Source: an uncultured bacterium (GTDB lineage Bacteria > Myxococcota_A > Bradymonadia > UBA7976 > VGTA01). From it: a DNA stretch of 64,000 bases. A model generated the notes under the pieces. That model was not told the DNA's origin, searched no databases, and saw only the letters and a program-made list of their open reading frames with translations. Location: the NCBI GenBank assembly GCA_943788935.1, contig CALSSE010000014.1, forward strand, positions 24,177-88,176, in the 5' to 3' direction. The translations under genes were made by a program, and so were the position numbers. This document shows positions 1 to 9,631 of the stretch, piece by piece; position 1 is the first letter of the stretch; every line of letters starts with the position of its first letter.

Positions 1-91
1 TTACCCGCGACTCTCTCTTTTAAGAGATCCGCAATCGCTCAGTCACGCTAGGGGCAGTGTACTCTCATCTCTCTCTGTCTCATCTCTCTTG

Positions 92-3000
92 ATGATATCT
101 AGCCTACTCCTCTTCTCGATGAACGCTGAGGCTCAATTGACTCAGCCTGATGGCTCGGTGATCCCTGCTCAAAACAACCTCGCTAATATCTTGAATAATG
201 CCCCTCTCAATGAAGGGATTAACGTCATCAATGAAGCGAGCCTCGTGCCTGAGGTCTTCACCCCAAACAACTCGCTGACCTTTAGCTTTGTCGCGGAGGG
301 AGGAGGCTATGAGAACGCCTTCGGATGGTATAACCTCGGCGATGATGTGACGCAGGCCCAAAATCGCTTCGTGATCTTCAATTGCGCCGTTGAGCCGACT
401 AATCCTTATGAGACGAGGGTGATCAATTTTTGTGGAAACCCTGAGTGGAAGGGGGGGGCGATCGGCTTCTTCTTGATCACACCTCAGCGACGAGATGGAG
501 GCGGACGGCGATCTCCCAACTGCGCGCGCAATGATAATGTGGGATATATCTATTATTCCGAGCCGAGGCTCAACATTGATGAAGATCCTAATAATGCCTT
601 TATCCATCACCTCGTCTATCGCTCAAATACTTACCCGAACGCCTTTTACTTTGGTTTTGAAGACCTCTTCAGAGGAGGAGATAATGACTTTGAAGACACG
701 CTGGTCCTCGTTGAGGGTCTCCTCGTCGGTGATGCTCCTGAGCTCTGTGATGGACTTGACGATGACTGTGATGGTCGAATAGACGAAGGCGCTGAGGTCA
801 ACTGTTCAAGCGTATGTGGTCAAGGTTTACGCCTCTGTGAAGAGGGAGCGCTCAGCGCATGTTCGGCCCCTGACCCTGTAGAAGAGCTCTGTGATGGCAT
901 CGATAATGACTGTGATGGTCAGCTAGACGAAGGGGTCACCCAAGTCTGTAATAACGCTTGCGGGGAAGGCGTAGAGGTCTGTGTCGTAGGTCAATGGGCA
1001 GGCTGCACAGCGCCGACGCCCACTGAAGAGCGCTGTAATAACGTTGATGAAGATTGTGATGGCGTCGTCGATGAGGGGCTAGCGATCTCTTGCGTCAATG
1101 GGTGTGGTGTAGAAGGAGAGCGTCAGTGCGTTGCCGGTAGCTATGGGTTATGTGACGCACCTCCGCCCGTCATCGAGCTCTGCGATGGAGCAGATAATGA
1201 CTGTGATGGTCGTGTCGATGAGAACGTCATTCAAATCTGTAATAATGGATGTGGATCCGGCGTTGAACGTTGTGAGAGTGGCGTCTTTGTCGCCTGTGAC
1301 GCGCCTACTCCTAGCCTTGAGGTCTGTGATGGGGCCGATAATGACTGCGACGGCTTAATCGATGAGGAGATCACTCGTGAATGCACCAGTCAATGTGGCG
1401 CAGTAGGCGTTGAGCAGTGCCTCGGCGGTTTATGGATCGGTTGTACGGCGATACAGCCTCGGCTAGAGGTGTGTAACCTAATTGATGATGACTGCGATGG
1501 TCGTGTGGATGAGTCACTCTCCCAAGAGTGTCAGAGCGCGTGTGGACAGGGAGAACAGCAGTGCTCAGAGGGAGCTTGGTCAGCTTGTGACGCTCCCTTA
1601 CCACAACGAGAGACCTGCGACGGGGAGGATCAGGACTGTGATGGGAGGATTGATGAGGGAGTGACCCAAAGCTGTCGCGCTGAGTGTGGGGTTGGGTTAC
1701 AGCTCTGCATCAATGGTCTATTTTTGGACTGTAACATCCCTCCACCTCAAGAGGAGCTGTGTGATGACATCGATAATGATTGTGACGGCCTCATCGATGA
1801 GCGACTAGAGAGATCTTGCGACGCTCTCTGCGGCTCTGGAAGCGAGCTCTGTATTGAGGGAGAATGGGTTGATTGTAGCGCGCCAACTCCACGCGCTGAG
1901 ACCTGTAACGCGCTCGATGATGATTGTGATGGTCTCATTGATGAGGCGCTCATTCGGGTGTGTGATAACCCTTGCGGCGAAGGAATGTCTCGCTGTGAGC
2001 TCGGTCGTTGGTCTGATTGTCCTGCCTTATCGGCGACTGAAGAGCGCTGCGATGGTGAAGATAATGATTGTGATGGTTTGAGTGACGAGCGAGTAATCTG
2101 TGAAGAGGCGTCAGCGATCTGTATCAGAGGTCGATGTGCAGAGCCATGCGCTAGCGGTGAGTGCTCTGTGGGTCAAGAATGTATCGAAGACGTCTGCCTC
2201 GACTTACCTTGCCAAAACTGCCGCACGTACGAAATCTGTGAGAATGACCGTTGTCTCGACCCCTGCTCAACAATAGACTGCGCAGAGGGTCAATATTGTG
2301 ATCAAGGAGAGTGTCTAGAAGGAGAGTGTTATGAGGGGGGATGTACGGCGGGGAAAATATGTGTAGGGGGTCGCTGTCGGCCTAACGACTGCGACTTAGT
2401 GAGCTGTGGCTTGGAGGAAGGTTGCCTCGATGGTCGATGCTTCGTGAGCTGTGCTCAAGTCAACTGCGCTGATAGTCAGCGCTGCGTGAGAGGAGAGTGC
2501 ATCGCCGATGCTTGTCAAGATATCTCCTGCGCAGAGGGTGAACTATGCACGGCCGGAGGCTGTGTCCCCGACGTCTGCAGTAATGTTCTCTGTCCACCAC
2601 AGCGTCGATGTGAGATGGGCCGCTGCGTCGATGACCCTTGCACGAGAGTGAACTGTCCTGCCGAGTCTGAGTGTGTGCTGAGGCGTGAGGGGGTCACAGA
2701 CTGTATCCCTCTACTCTCCTCCACGATGGATGAGCCTTCAGTCGTCTATCCTGAGTCAGAAGCGGGTGAAGAGGGGTCTCCAATTAACGTCTTGGGAGGC
2801 GATCCGGTAACAGAAGAAGAAGAGGTCGCTGAGTCGATCGCTGGGGGCTGCCAGCAAACTGAGCGTAGGGGACGTCGGCTCCCTCTCTTCTTCATGTTAC
2901 TCTTTTCGATGTTAATCTTCTCGAGGAAATTCCTCTCGAGGAGACACCTCTTCTTTAACGCCTCTATTAGACTTTTGATAAGCCTCTTGAGCCTCTCTCT

Positions 3001-5737
3001 AGTCTTTAGCGCCTGCGATGAGTCTTCTGAACCGGTAGAGACCACTAATGGGGGTATGAGCAGCGAGAATGGTCCGTTTTTAATCAATGGCTGCTCACCG
3101 AGAATAGAGATCTGTAATGGCGAAGATGACGACTGCGATGGAGTGGTCGATAATGTCTCCAACCTAGATCGAGATGCTGATAATTGTGGCGTCTGTGGAG
3201 TCAAATGTGACTATCCGGAAGGTGAAGGCTCTTGCGTCCAAGGAGTGTGTCGACTTGCGCGTTGCTTACCGGGCTTTGTGAACGCCGATGGCTCAAGCGC
3301 GAATGGTTGCGAAGAGGTCTGCGAGATTAATTCTGAGCTCGAAGATGGTACCGATGTTTGCAATATGCGCGATGATGACTGTGATGGAGTTGTCGATGAA
3401 GGATACAATTTGGGTCAAGATGCAGATCATTGCGGAGCATGTGGAGTGAGCTGTTATGTCAGAGGAGTCACCGAGGCAAGCTGTCTCTCTGGGCGCTGTG
3501 TTATCTCAGCCTGTGAGACTGGCTTCTTGAACCTCGATGGGGATGCCTTAAATGGTTGTGAGTATCTCTGCGAAGGAGCCGGGGCCTCAGAGCAGTGTAA
3601 TGGTAGCGATGATGACTGTGATGGTCGAGTTGATGAGGAGGTCCCGCTAGAGGTGAGCTGTCTCACCGAGGGACTCTGCGCCGGAGTTCGTCCAGAGTGT
3701 CGAGGAGATGATGGCGCTGTGTGTTTATATCCAGCAGAGGTGAAGCTCTCAGGGGAGATACGGTGTGATGGCCGAGATGAGGACTGTGATGGTCTAGTCG
3801 ATGAGGATTTCTTAGGGCTAGGGGATCCCTGCGATAGCGATGATGATGACCTCTGCTTTAATGGTGTCAGCGCTTGCTCGAATGATCGCAGCGCGGTCAT
3901 TTGCCAAGAGAGAGTGAATATCATTGAACGCTGTGATGGGGAGGATAATGACTGCGATGAACGGATCGATGAGGGCTTCTTTCTCCTCTTTGACGCGCTC
4001 AATTGCGGCGTTTGTGGCCAGCAATGCCCAACGGTAAACACCGTCAGCAGCTGTCGCGATGGTGCGTGTGTCGTCGATGACTGCATGGCGGGATATGTTG
4101 ACCTTGACCAAGACCCGACTAACGGCTGCGAATATACCTGTGAGGTTGACTCAGCGGCAGGGTCTGAGGGGATGGGAGCTGAGGGAGTGGAGGTCACAGA
4201 GCGCTGTGATGGTGTCGATAATGACTGCGATGGGCGAGTAGATGAAGAGCTCAGCCCTCCTCAAGATGCCACTTGCCTCGAGTTGGGAATCTGCGCAGGG
4301 ATCTCGCCGACATGTTTGGGCGCAGCGGGCTTTGTTTGTCTCTACCCTGGTAACTATGAGCTCGGAGAAGAGACTCGCTGCGACAGTCAAGACAATGACT
4401 GTGATGGTCTCATTGATGAGTCTTTTCCTGAGCTAGGTGCGCTCTGTGATGGCGCGGATAATGACCTCTGTCTGGGCGGCGTATTGCGCTGCTCAGCTGA
4501 CCCCATCGCCGCGCTCATCTGTAGTGACTCCCCTGATGGGATAAGCGAGCGCTGTGATGAAGTAGACAATGACTGTGATGGGTTCATCGATGAGAATTAT
4601 GATCTGAGCGGAGACCCACTTAACTGCGGACGCTGTGGGGTCACCTGTTCGCAAGAATCAGCAGAGACTCAATGTTTTGAAGGACTCTGCGAAATTACCG
4701 CCTGCGCAGAGGGCCTCTATGATGTCAACGGCGTGACGTTAGATGGTTGCGAATACAGCTGTGAACCAAGTTTAGAGGGCGTCGAGGTATGTAATGGGGT
4801 AGATGATGATTGCGACGGTAATATTGACGAGGAGATCTCGCCTCCCGTCGACCTCTCCTGCGATGCCCCCGGAGTCTGTCGTGGCGTTAGTCCAAGTTGT
4901 AGAGGAGAGGTTGGGTTTGTCTGTGAGTTCCCCGAGGAGGTTTATCAGGGGGTAGAGACTCGCTGCGATCAGCTCGATAATGACTGTGATGGTCAAGTCG
5001 ATGAGGCGAGTGCTCAGCCAGCGCTCGCTATCCTTGGTGAGCTCTGCGGAGGTGGGGTGGGCGCCTGTGCTCGTCAAGGGGTACAGGTCTGCTCTCAAGA
5101 TGAAGAAGGTACACGCTGTAGCGCATCTGAAGGACAAGCGAGCGCTGAGCTTTGTAATGGGATTGATGATGACTGTGATGGGCGAGTCGATGAGGAGATC
5201 GAACGGGAGAGTGAAATGGTCTTGGTTAGCCAAGGAGGGCTCAACTACTGGATCGATCGTTGGGAGGCGAGCCGACCCGACGCGACCGAGAACTCGATCG
5301 GCTTAGATGTGAGTCGATCATGCAGCAAGCCACAAGTCAAACCTTGGGCTAATGTGACTTTGCTAGAGGCTGAAGAGGCTTGTAGCGCTCGCGGGAAACG
5401 CTTATGTACTGACCGAGAGTGGACTACCGCCTGCGGAGAGATTTATCCTTATGGATCGTTTTATAATCCGACTGCCTGCGTGACCGAGGAGGCGGAGATG
5501 AGGGAAACAGGCTCCTCTGCTCTGTGTGAGAGTGCCATTGGAACCTTTGACATGTCGGGAAACCTTGCCGAGTGGGCGCTCTGTGAACAAGCGCAGGACT
5601 GCCAAATCGTCCACCCGCAACTCGGCGGAAGCTACGCTGATCGAGTCGTTGATATATGGCGCTGTGACTTTCGTGGAAACGCCGTTCCTACGATCTCAAC
5701 CGCGACCGCTGGTTTCCGTTGTTGCGCTGATCCTTAA
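92..5737 (+). CDS. Giant exported MopE-repeat protein with mid-chain sorting tail and second lipobox; FGE-sulfatase-type C-terminus
   Basis: One open frame of about 1880 codons (residues counted here from TTG 89). Seen in order: a hydrophobic leader ending near NAEA/Q; a domain resembling DUF4114 (about 85-215, ending DNDFEDTLVLVEG); ten repeats of the form CDGxDNDCDGxxDE, as in MopE-type metal-binding motifs (about 220-670); a block of about 200 residues with very many cysteines (to about 880); Cys921 then a hydrophobic stretch and Arg/Lys; then, with no stop, a second leader ending in FSA-C976; eleven more MopE-type repeats (about 1009-1700); and an FGE-sulfatase/SUMF1-like domain (about 1710-1882, with DMSGNLAEWA and AGFRCC). 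Family knowledge suggests a cell-surface, calcium- or metal-binding protein; no enzyme activity is claimed. The frame is open to the left window edge without another start codon, hydrophobic residues precede ATG 92, and no Shine-Dalgarno is visible, so the true start may lie outside the window. Confidence 0.85.
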   Translation: MISSLLLFSMNAEAQLTQPDGSVIPAQNNLANILNNAPLNEGINVINEASLVPEVFTPNNSLTFSFVAEGGGYENAFGWYNLGDDVTQAQNRFVIFNCAVEPTNPYETRVINFCGNPEWKGGAIGFFLITPQRRDGGGRRSPNCARNDNVGYIYYSEPRLNIDEDPNNAFIHHLVYRSNTYPNAFYFGFEDLFRGGDNDFEDTLVLVEGLLVGDAPELCDGLDDDCDGRIDEGAEVNCSSVCGQGLRLCEEGALSACSAPDPVEELCDGIDNDCDGQLDEGVTQVCNNACGEGVEVCVVGQWAGCTAPTPTEERCNNVDEDCDGVVDEGLAISCVNGCGVEGERQCVAGSYGLCDAPPPVIELCDGADNDCDGRVDENVIQICNNGCGSGVERCESGVFVACDAPTPSLEVCDGADNDCDGLIDEEITRECTSQCGAVGVEQCLGGLWIGCTAIQPRLEVCNLIDDDCDGRVDESLSQECQSACGQGEQQCSEGAWSACDAPLPQRETCDGEDQDCDGRIDEGVTQSCRAECGVGLQLCINGLFLDCNIPPPQEELCDDIDNDCDGLIDERLERSCDALCGSGSELCIEGEWVDCSAPTPRAETCNALDDDCDGLIDEALIRVCDNPCGEGMSRCELGRWSDCPALSATEERCDGEDNDCDGLSDERVICEEASAICIRGRCAEPCASGECSVGQECIEDVCLDLPCQNCRTYEICENDRCLDPCSTIDCAEGQYCDQGECLEGECYEGGCTAGKICVGGRCRPNDCDLVSCGLEEGCLDGRCFVSCAQVNCADSQRCVRGECIADACQDISCAEGELCTAGGCVPDVCSNVLCPPQRRCEMGRCVDDPCTRVNCPAESECVLRREGVTDCIPLLSSTMDEPSVVYPESEAGEEGSPINVLGGDPVTEEEEVAESIAGGCQQTERRGRRLPLFFMLLFSMLIFSRKFLSRRHLFFNASIRLLISLLSLSLVFSACDESSEPVETTNGGMSSENGPFLINGCSPRIEICNGEDDDCDGVVDNVSNLDRDADNCGVCGVKCDYPEGEGSCVQGVCRLARCLPGFVNADGSSANGCEEVCEINSELEDGTDVCNMRDDDCDGVVDEGYNLGQDADHCGACGVSCYVRGVTEASCLSGRCVISACETGFLNLDGDALNGCEYLCEGAGASEQCNGSDDDCDGRVDEEVPLEVSCLTEGLCAGVRPECRGDDGAVCLYPAEVKLSGEIRCDGRDEDCDGLVDEDFLGLGDPCDSDDDDLCFNGVSACSNDRSAVICQERVNIIERCDGEDNDCDERIDEGFFLLFDALNCGVCGQQCPTVNTVSSCRDGACVVDDCMAGYVDLDQDPTNGCEYTCEVDSAAGSEGMGAEGVEVTERCDGVDNDCDGRVDEELSPPQDATCLELGICAGISPTCLGAAGFVCLYPGNYELGEETRCDSQDNDCDGLIDESFPELGALCDGADNDLCLGGVLRCSADPIAALICSDSPDGISERCDEVDNDCDGFIDENYDLSGDPLNCGRCGVTCSQESAETQCFEGLCEITACAEGLYDVNGVTLDGCEYSCEPSLEGVEVCNGVDDDCDGNIDEEISPPVDLSCDAPGVCRGVSPSCRGEVGFVCEFPEEVYQGVETRCDQLDNDCDGQVDEASAQPALAILGELCGGGVGACARQGVQVCSQDEEGTRCSASEGQASAELCNGIDDDCDGRVDEEIERESEMVLVSQGGLNYWIDRWEASRPDATENSIGLDVSRSCSKPQVKPWANVTLLEAEEACSARGKRLCTDREWTTACGEIYPYGSFYNPTACVTEEAEMRETGSSALCESAIGTFDMSGNLAEWALCEQAQDCQIVHPQLGGSYADRVVDIWRCDFRGNAVPTISTATAGFRCCADP
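2849..3016 (+). other. In-frame junction: Cys-TM-Arg sorting-type tail followed directly by a lipoprotein signal peptide
   Basis: The segment runs from Cys921, through ERRGRR and a hydrophobic run (LPLFFMLLFSMLIF), a positive loop (SRKFLSRR), a second hydrophobic run (LLISLLSLSLVFSA) and Cys976 of a lipobox. An in-frame ATG lies at 2909 inside the first hydrophobic run but has no Shine-Dalgarno upstream. It looks like the end of one surface protein and the beginning of another with the stop codon missing. Confidence 0.7.
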
Positions 5738-5805
5738 TCCACACTAATCTACAGGGCGTCTCTAGCCTGTGTGCGACTCTCCCTATGTAAAGAAATGGCT
5801 CAACG

Positions 5806-6870
5806 ATGACTCATAAATCGTTTTGGCGACCGACCTCGTCACTATTATACCTCTCACTCCTCGCGGTCTTATGTGGCTGTGAGTCTTCGGAAGAGGGAGA
5901 GATGAGCGCCGGAGAGATGAGCGCTGGAGAGATGAGCGCTGGAGAGATGAGCGCTGGAGAGATGAGCGCTGGAGAGATGAGCGCTGGAGAGATGAGCGCT
6001 GGAGAGATGAGCGCTGGAGAGATGAGCGCTGGAGAGATGAGCGCTGGAGAGATGAGCGCCGGAGAGATGAGCGCCGGAGAGATGAGCGCCGGAGAGATGA
6101 GCGCCGGAGAGATGAGCGCCGGAGAGATGAGCGCCGGAGAGATGAGCGCCGGAGAGATGAGCGCTGGAGAGATGAGCGCCGGCTCAGGACCGATGTGTAC
6201 AGACGCTACCCAATGCCCTGTTCCCCCGCCGGTCGCGCTTGTTGAGTGTGAAGAAGAGTGGGTCGTCGATGTGGTCTTTACTCCCATCTGCGTCGAGGGG
6301 ATGTGCGATATGGAGAGGAGTACCCGTCAGCAGCGAAACTGTGCTGAAGAGGGAAGGGTTTGTCGTGACGGAGAGTGCCTGACTCCCCCTATGTCTGCTG
6401 TATGTGATCAAGAAACCCCCTGCTCTGAGAATGAGCTGTGTGTCTATAATGAGGGTCTCTGTGGCGCGATAGGCTTCAGCGATGGTCAAGGCAGATGTCA
6501 AATGATCCCTAATCTCTGCGACGCTGTGGTGTCACCAGTTTGTGGCTGTAATGGAGAGCGCTATTCCAACGACTGTGTCGCTCGCTCAGCGGCAGTTGAT
6601 GTCAGCCGCTTTGGTGGCTGTGCGGATGAAGAGGAGAGCGGTCGTTATGTCTGTGGTCAACAGACCTGTGATACACAGACATATTGCGCTATTTTCATGA
6701 ACGACATCGCTGGCTCAGACCAGCCTGAGTATAGCACTGATTGCGCCCCTCTACCTGAGCAATGTGCTGAGTCTAACGTTCAGAGCTGCACAGCCTGCTT
6801 TATGCCGGATCTGTTCCTCACTTGCAGCGAAGTCGGTGAGCAGCTCATCGTCGTCTATCCAGGAGGCTAA
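5806..6870 (+). CDS. Lipoprotein with (GEMSA)19 tether and Kazal-type domain
   Basis: Signal peptide with lipobox VLCGC in the first 26 residues, so a lipid-anchored, probably outer-membrane protein. It is followed at once by 19 perfect five-residue GEMSA repeats, an acidic low-complexity tether. Then comes a cysteine-rich region. It includes a segment around residues 210-265 with the spacing of a Kazal-type protease-inhibitor domain (VSPVCGCNGERYSNDC). Kazal domains elsewhere inhibit serine proteases; whether this one does cannot be seen. ATG 5806 is the start that places the signal peptide correctly. It follows the giant MopE protein by 68 bases in the same direction and precedes recN by 8 bases, but a functional link to recN is unlikely. 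Confidence 0.85.
   Translation: MTHKSFWRPTSSLLYLSLLAVLCGCESSEEGEMSAGEMSAGEMSAGEMSAGEMSAGEMSAGEMSAGEMSAGEMSAGEMSAGEMSAGEMSAGEMSAGEMSAGEMSAGEMSAGEMSAGEMSAGEMSAGSGPMCTDATQCPVPPPVALVECEEEWVVDVVFTPICVEGMCDMERSTRQQRNCAEEGRVCRDGECLTPPMSAVCDQETPCSENELCVYNEGLCGAIGFSDGQGRCQMIPNLCDAVVSPVCGCNGERYSNDCVARSAAVDVSRFGGCADEEESGRYVCGQQTCDTQTYCAIFMNDIAGSDQPEYSTDCAPLPEQCAESNVQSCTACFMPDLFLTCSEVGEQLIVVYPGG
5896..6180 (+). repeat. 15-bp minisatellite, 19 copies, coding (GEMSA)19
   Basis: Unit GGAGAGATGAGCGCY, 19 copies with no indels, 285 bp. Variation is confined to the last base (gcc or gct). The two types occur in blocks: one gcc copy, about ten gct copies, then mostly gcc copies, with a single gct copy next to the end. 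This points to local expansion by slippage or unequal exchange. Confidence 0.97.
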
Positions 6871-6878
6871 AGCCCTAG

Positions 6879-8597
6879 ATGCTAGAGTCTATTCTGATTC
6901 AAAATTTCGCCTTGATCGATATGCTTCGCATCAAGATAGAACCTGGGCTGACCGTGATCACCGGCGAGACCGGTGCGGGGAAGTCAACTTTTCTGAAGGC
7001 GCTTCATCTCATTAGCGGTGGACGTGCGCACACTAGCCTCATTCGTACAGGTACTGAAGAGTCTAAAATCGAAGCAAAATTTAACCTCAAGGAGGATAAA
7101 CAGCTCTCGGATCTACTACGCTCACTGAGGATTAAGGATGGTAAGAAGATCGTCATCACTCGGGTATTGAGGAGGGGAGTGAAAGGCAAGAAGAGCGGGG
7201 CGAAGAACAGCGCCTTAATCAATGGGGTATCGGTGAGTATCTCTACGCTACAGAGGGTCATGAGCGCAGTCTTGGAGATCTCAGGTCAAGATGACGCGCA
7301 CCACTTGCGACAGGCCTCAACTCACCTCAATCTTATCGATCAAGCCGCTAATCTTGAGGATAGTCGCCGCCTTCTTGAATCTACTTATCAGCAATTGGCG
7401 CAGATCGATGATGAGCTACAGCTCTCATTTGATCGTCAAAAGAGCCAAACAGATCGTGAGGACTTCCTCAGCTTCCAGCTCATCGAGCTCACCGAGGCTC
7501 ACCTCGAAGACCCATTAGAGGACGAGCGTCTACAGCAAAGGATCGCTCAACTCCGTAACGCTGCTCGACTCAAAGAAGACGCTTATACTGTCGAGAGGGT
7601 CCTCTATACTCAGCAGAACTCGGCGATCGAATTGCTCAATCACGCGTTAAGTTCTCTTGAGCGACTCCTCGAGGTCGATGACACTTTAAGACCTTCTTAC
7701 GATGATCTACAAACCTCGCTAGCGATCACCGAGGACATCGCACGAAGTGCCTCAAGTTATGCTCGTGGACTCAGCAGTGACACCTCTGGACTAGGGGACA
7801 TTGAAGATCGCTTCGATCTACTCAAGCGTCTCAAGAAGAAGCATCGAGGGACTCTCGCCGAGGTGATCACTCGTCGCGATGAAATCGCCAGAGAGCTAGT
7901 CAGCTTTGAGAGCTTGGAAGAGAGGATCCGAGTCCTTCGTGAGCAGCGTCGAGTAATTGGTCAGAGCTTATTGAGTCAAGCAGAAGCCTTGAGTAAAGCG
8001 CGTCATCGCTTCGCACCCACCCTCTGCGCCTCGATTGAGCGAGAGCTCAAAGACCTGGGAATGTCTAAAGCTAAACTCGAAGTAGAGTTTATCCCTCAGC
8101 AGGCGAGCCAGGGCTGTGAGATCGGAGATGTGGTGGTTGGTCCGAGAGGGCTAGAACGAGCCAATCTCCTCATCAGCGCAAACCCCGGCGAACCACTTTT
8201 ACCTGTGCAAAGTGCCGCTTCAGGTGGAGAGATTTCTCGAATCACTCTCGCCATTAAGCGAGTGATCGCCGACCTCGACCCGGTCAGCGTCTATGTCTTT
8301 GATGAAGTCGATGCAGGCGTAGGAGGGCCAACCGCAGAGGCCTTAGGGATGAAGCTCAAGCATGTCTCCCGATCACGGCAAGTACTCTGTATCACCCACC
8401 TCCCCCAAGTGGCGGGTATCGGAGACCAGCATCTCTTTGTCTCTAAACAGGTCAGAGGGGAGCGAACTCGCTCATTGATCAAGTCTCTTACTCGAGAGCA
8501 ACGTATCGAGGAGGTCTCCCGTATGCTTGGCGGAAAGAGGATCACCGATCGGACGCGCGCTAACGCGGAAGAGCTTCTCGGTCTCGGTGAAGCGTAA
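6879..8597 (+). CDS. recN: DNA repair ATPase RecN
   Basis: 572 residues, the usual RecN size. It starts MLESILIQNFALID, the family's conserved opening. The Walker A motif GETGAGKS is at residues 29-36. A central region with coiled-coil character (about 150-370) follows. The ABC signature SGGE is at 448-451 and Walker B with FDEVDAGVGG at about 474. RecN is an SMC-like protein that acts early in double-strand-break repair, holding DNA ends together with RecA. The start ATG 6879 lies 8 bases after the stop of the Kazal lipoprotein, so they may share a transcript by read-through. The gene converges with the DUF1338 gene, with 11 bases between stops. No LexA box was recognised upstream. Confidence 0.96.
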   Translation: MLESILIQNFALIDMLRIKIEPGLTVITGETGAGKSTFLKALHLISGGRAHTSLIRTGTEESKIEAKFNLKEDKQLSDLLRSLRIKDGKKIVITRVLRRGVKGKKSGAKNSALINGVSVSISTLQRVMSAVLEISGQDDAHHLRQASTHLNLIDQAANLEDSRRLLESTYQQLAQIDDELQLSFDRQKSQTDREDFLSFQLIELTEAHLEDPLEDERLQQRIAQLRNAARLKEDAYTVERVLYTQQNSAIELLNHALSSLERLLEVDDTLRPSYDDLQTSLAITEDIARSASSYARGLSSDTSGLGDIEDRFDLLKRLKKKHRGTLAEVITRRDEIARELVSFESLEERIRVLREQRRVIGQSLLSQAEALSKARHRFAPTLCASIERELKDLGMSKAKLEVEFIPQQASQGCEIGDVVVGPRGLERANLLISANPGEPLLPVQSAASGGEISRITLAIKRVIADLDPVSVYVFDEVDAGVGGPTAEALGMKLKHVSRSRQVLCITHLPQVAGIGDQHLFVSKQVRGERTRSLIKSLTREQRIEEVSRMLGGKRITDRTRANAEELLGLGEA

Positions 8598-8608
8598 GTG
8601 ATCTATCC

Positions 8609-9418
8609 CTATCGATGAGTGCTATCGAAGATCTGATTGGCGTTGCCGGCGACGAAGCCCTCAAAAAGTATCCCGCTAGGGAGCGGGTAGCGGAGCGCGA
8701 ACTCATAGAAACAGGTGGGAACCTCAGCCTCAGTCCCACAGGCAAAGAGATACGGTCGGCGATCAGCGAGGGTAGAGGATTGGGCAAGATACACCTCAGA
8801 CCCCCCTTTGATGAGACCTCCGACTTGGTTGAGAGCGAAATCTCGATCGAGCAGAAAGCGATTGACCTCTTGGAGTGCACTCAGCCCCTTTAAGTGGTTC
8901 ACCGAGACGGTGAAGTGATTAGCGGTGAGCCCCATGGTCGCTAGCCACCCCGCGTACTCACTCTCTGCGGCAAGGCTTAGATAATCGGCATGACTCGGTG
9001 TGGGCCACGCTAACCCTCGATAGAGATCTCTGAGACTCAAGTCAGTAATATGGCACTGGGCGAGGAGCTGCTCTATGATTTGCTGTTGCTTATGCGGAAG
9101 CTCAGCCCGTCTCAGCTCACTAGCGAATATTTTGGGGGCCAAGGGGTCATCAGCGCGGAGGGCGATCGCGTTGAGATGCTTGTCTGGAAAATCATAATGA
9201 GCAAAGGGATGATAGCCAATCTGAGAGAGGACTCGACACAATGAGTCGAGATCGATAGGGCTCTGGTCAAAGGTGCGAAAGGCGACGTGGTCATTCACCA
9301 CCACCTCTCCTCGCTCTAGAAAGAGTCGCTCGATGGTGAGCGCTTGCGGGGTATGCTGGGTATAAGATGCCCATAGCTCATTAAAGAAGGTGTTTTGGTT
9401 CATTTGCTCATGGTTCAT
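8609..9418 (-). CDS. DUF1338 family protein, 2-oxoadipate dioxygenase/decarboxylase-like
   Basis: 269 residues matching the DUF1338 family, whose characterised member HglS is an Fe(II)-dependent enzyme converting 2-oxoadipate to 2-hydroxyglutarate in lysine catabolism. Candidate metal ligands are visible: His44 in NDHVAFRTF, His168 in ANHFTVSVNHL and Glu239 in FYEFALRYP, matching the family's two-His-one-Glu arrangement. It is shorter than HglS (about 460 residues) but normal for the short branch of the family. No lysine-degradation neighbours are present, so the substrate is inferred from family only. ATG 9418 is used; an in-frame ATG at 9403 is an alternative, and neither has a strong Shine-Dalgarno. 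Confidence 0.85.
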   Translation of the reverse strand: MNHEQMNQNTFFNELWASYTQHTPQALTIERLFLERGEVVVNDHVAFRTFDQSPIDLDSLCRVLSQIGYHPFAHYDFPDKHLNAIALRADDPLAPKIFASELRRAELPHKQQQIIEQLLAQCHITDLSLRDLYRGLAWPTPSHADYLSLAAESEYAGWLATMGLTANHFTVSVNHLKGLSALQEVNRFLLDRDFALNQVGGLIKGGSEVYLAQSSTLADRRPYLFACGTEAEVPTCFYEFALRYPLPSGILFEGFVAGNANQIFDSTHR

Positions 9419-9631
9419 CTGCTCTGACCGATCATATCAAGTGTAGCTAGTGCGATAATACCACTACGACCGAAGGGAGGGTACCACAGGGAAGCCGCTC
9501 AGTCATAGGTGCTTAATACTCGAGGCTCAAGACTAAGATTAGCTAGAGGAAAAGATGGGAGGTCTTCCATTACTACTTCAATTCTCGATATAAGAATGTA
9601 GGGATACTCATCTAAGAATTTGATTAACGAG

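Noticed and set aside
5216..5737. A true formylglycine-generating enzyme partner for the sulfatase at 11703
   Set aside because: The domain is of the wider FGE-sulfatase/SUMF1 type, but it sits at the end of an exported MopE protein and the active-site cysteine pair could not be confirmed; functional pairing would be speculation.
5811..6287. Minus-strand ORF with LISPA repeats
   Set aside because: It is the antisense reading of the 15-bp minisatellite; any repeat free of stops gives such an ORF.
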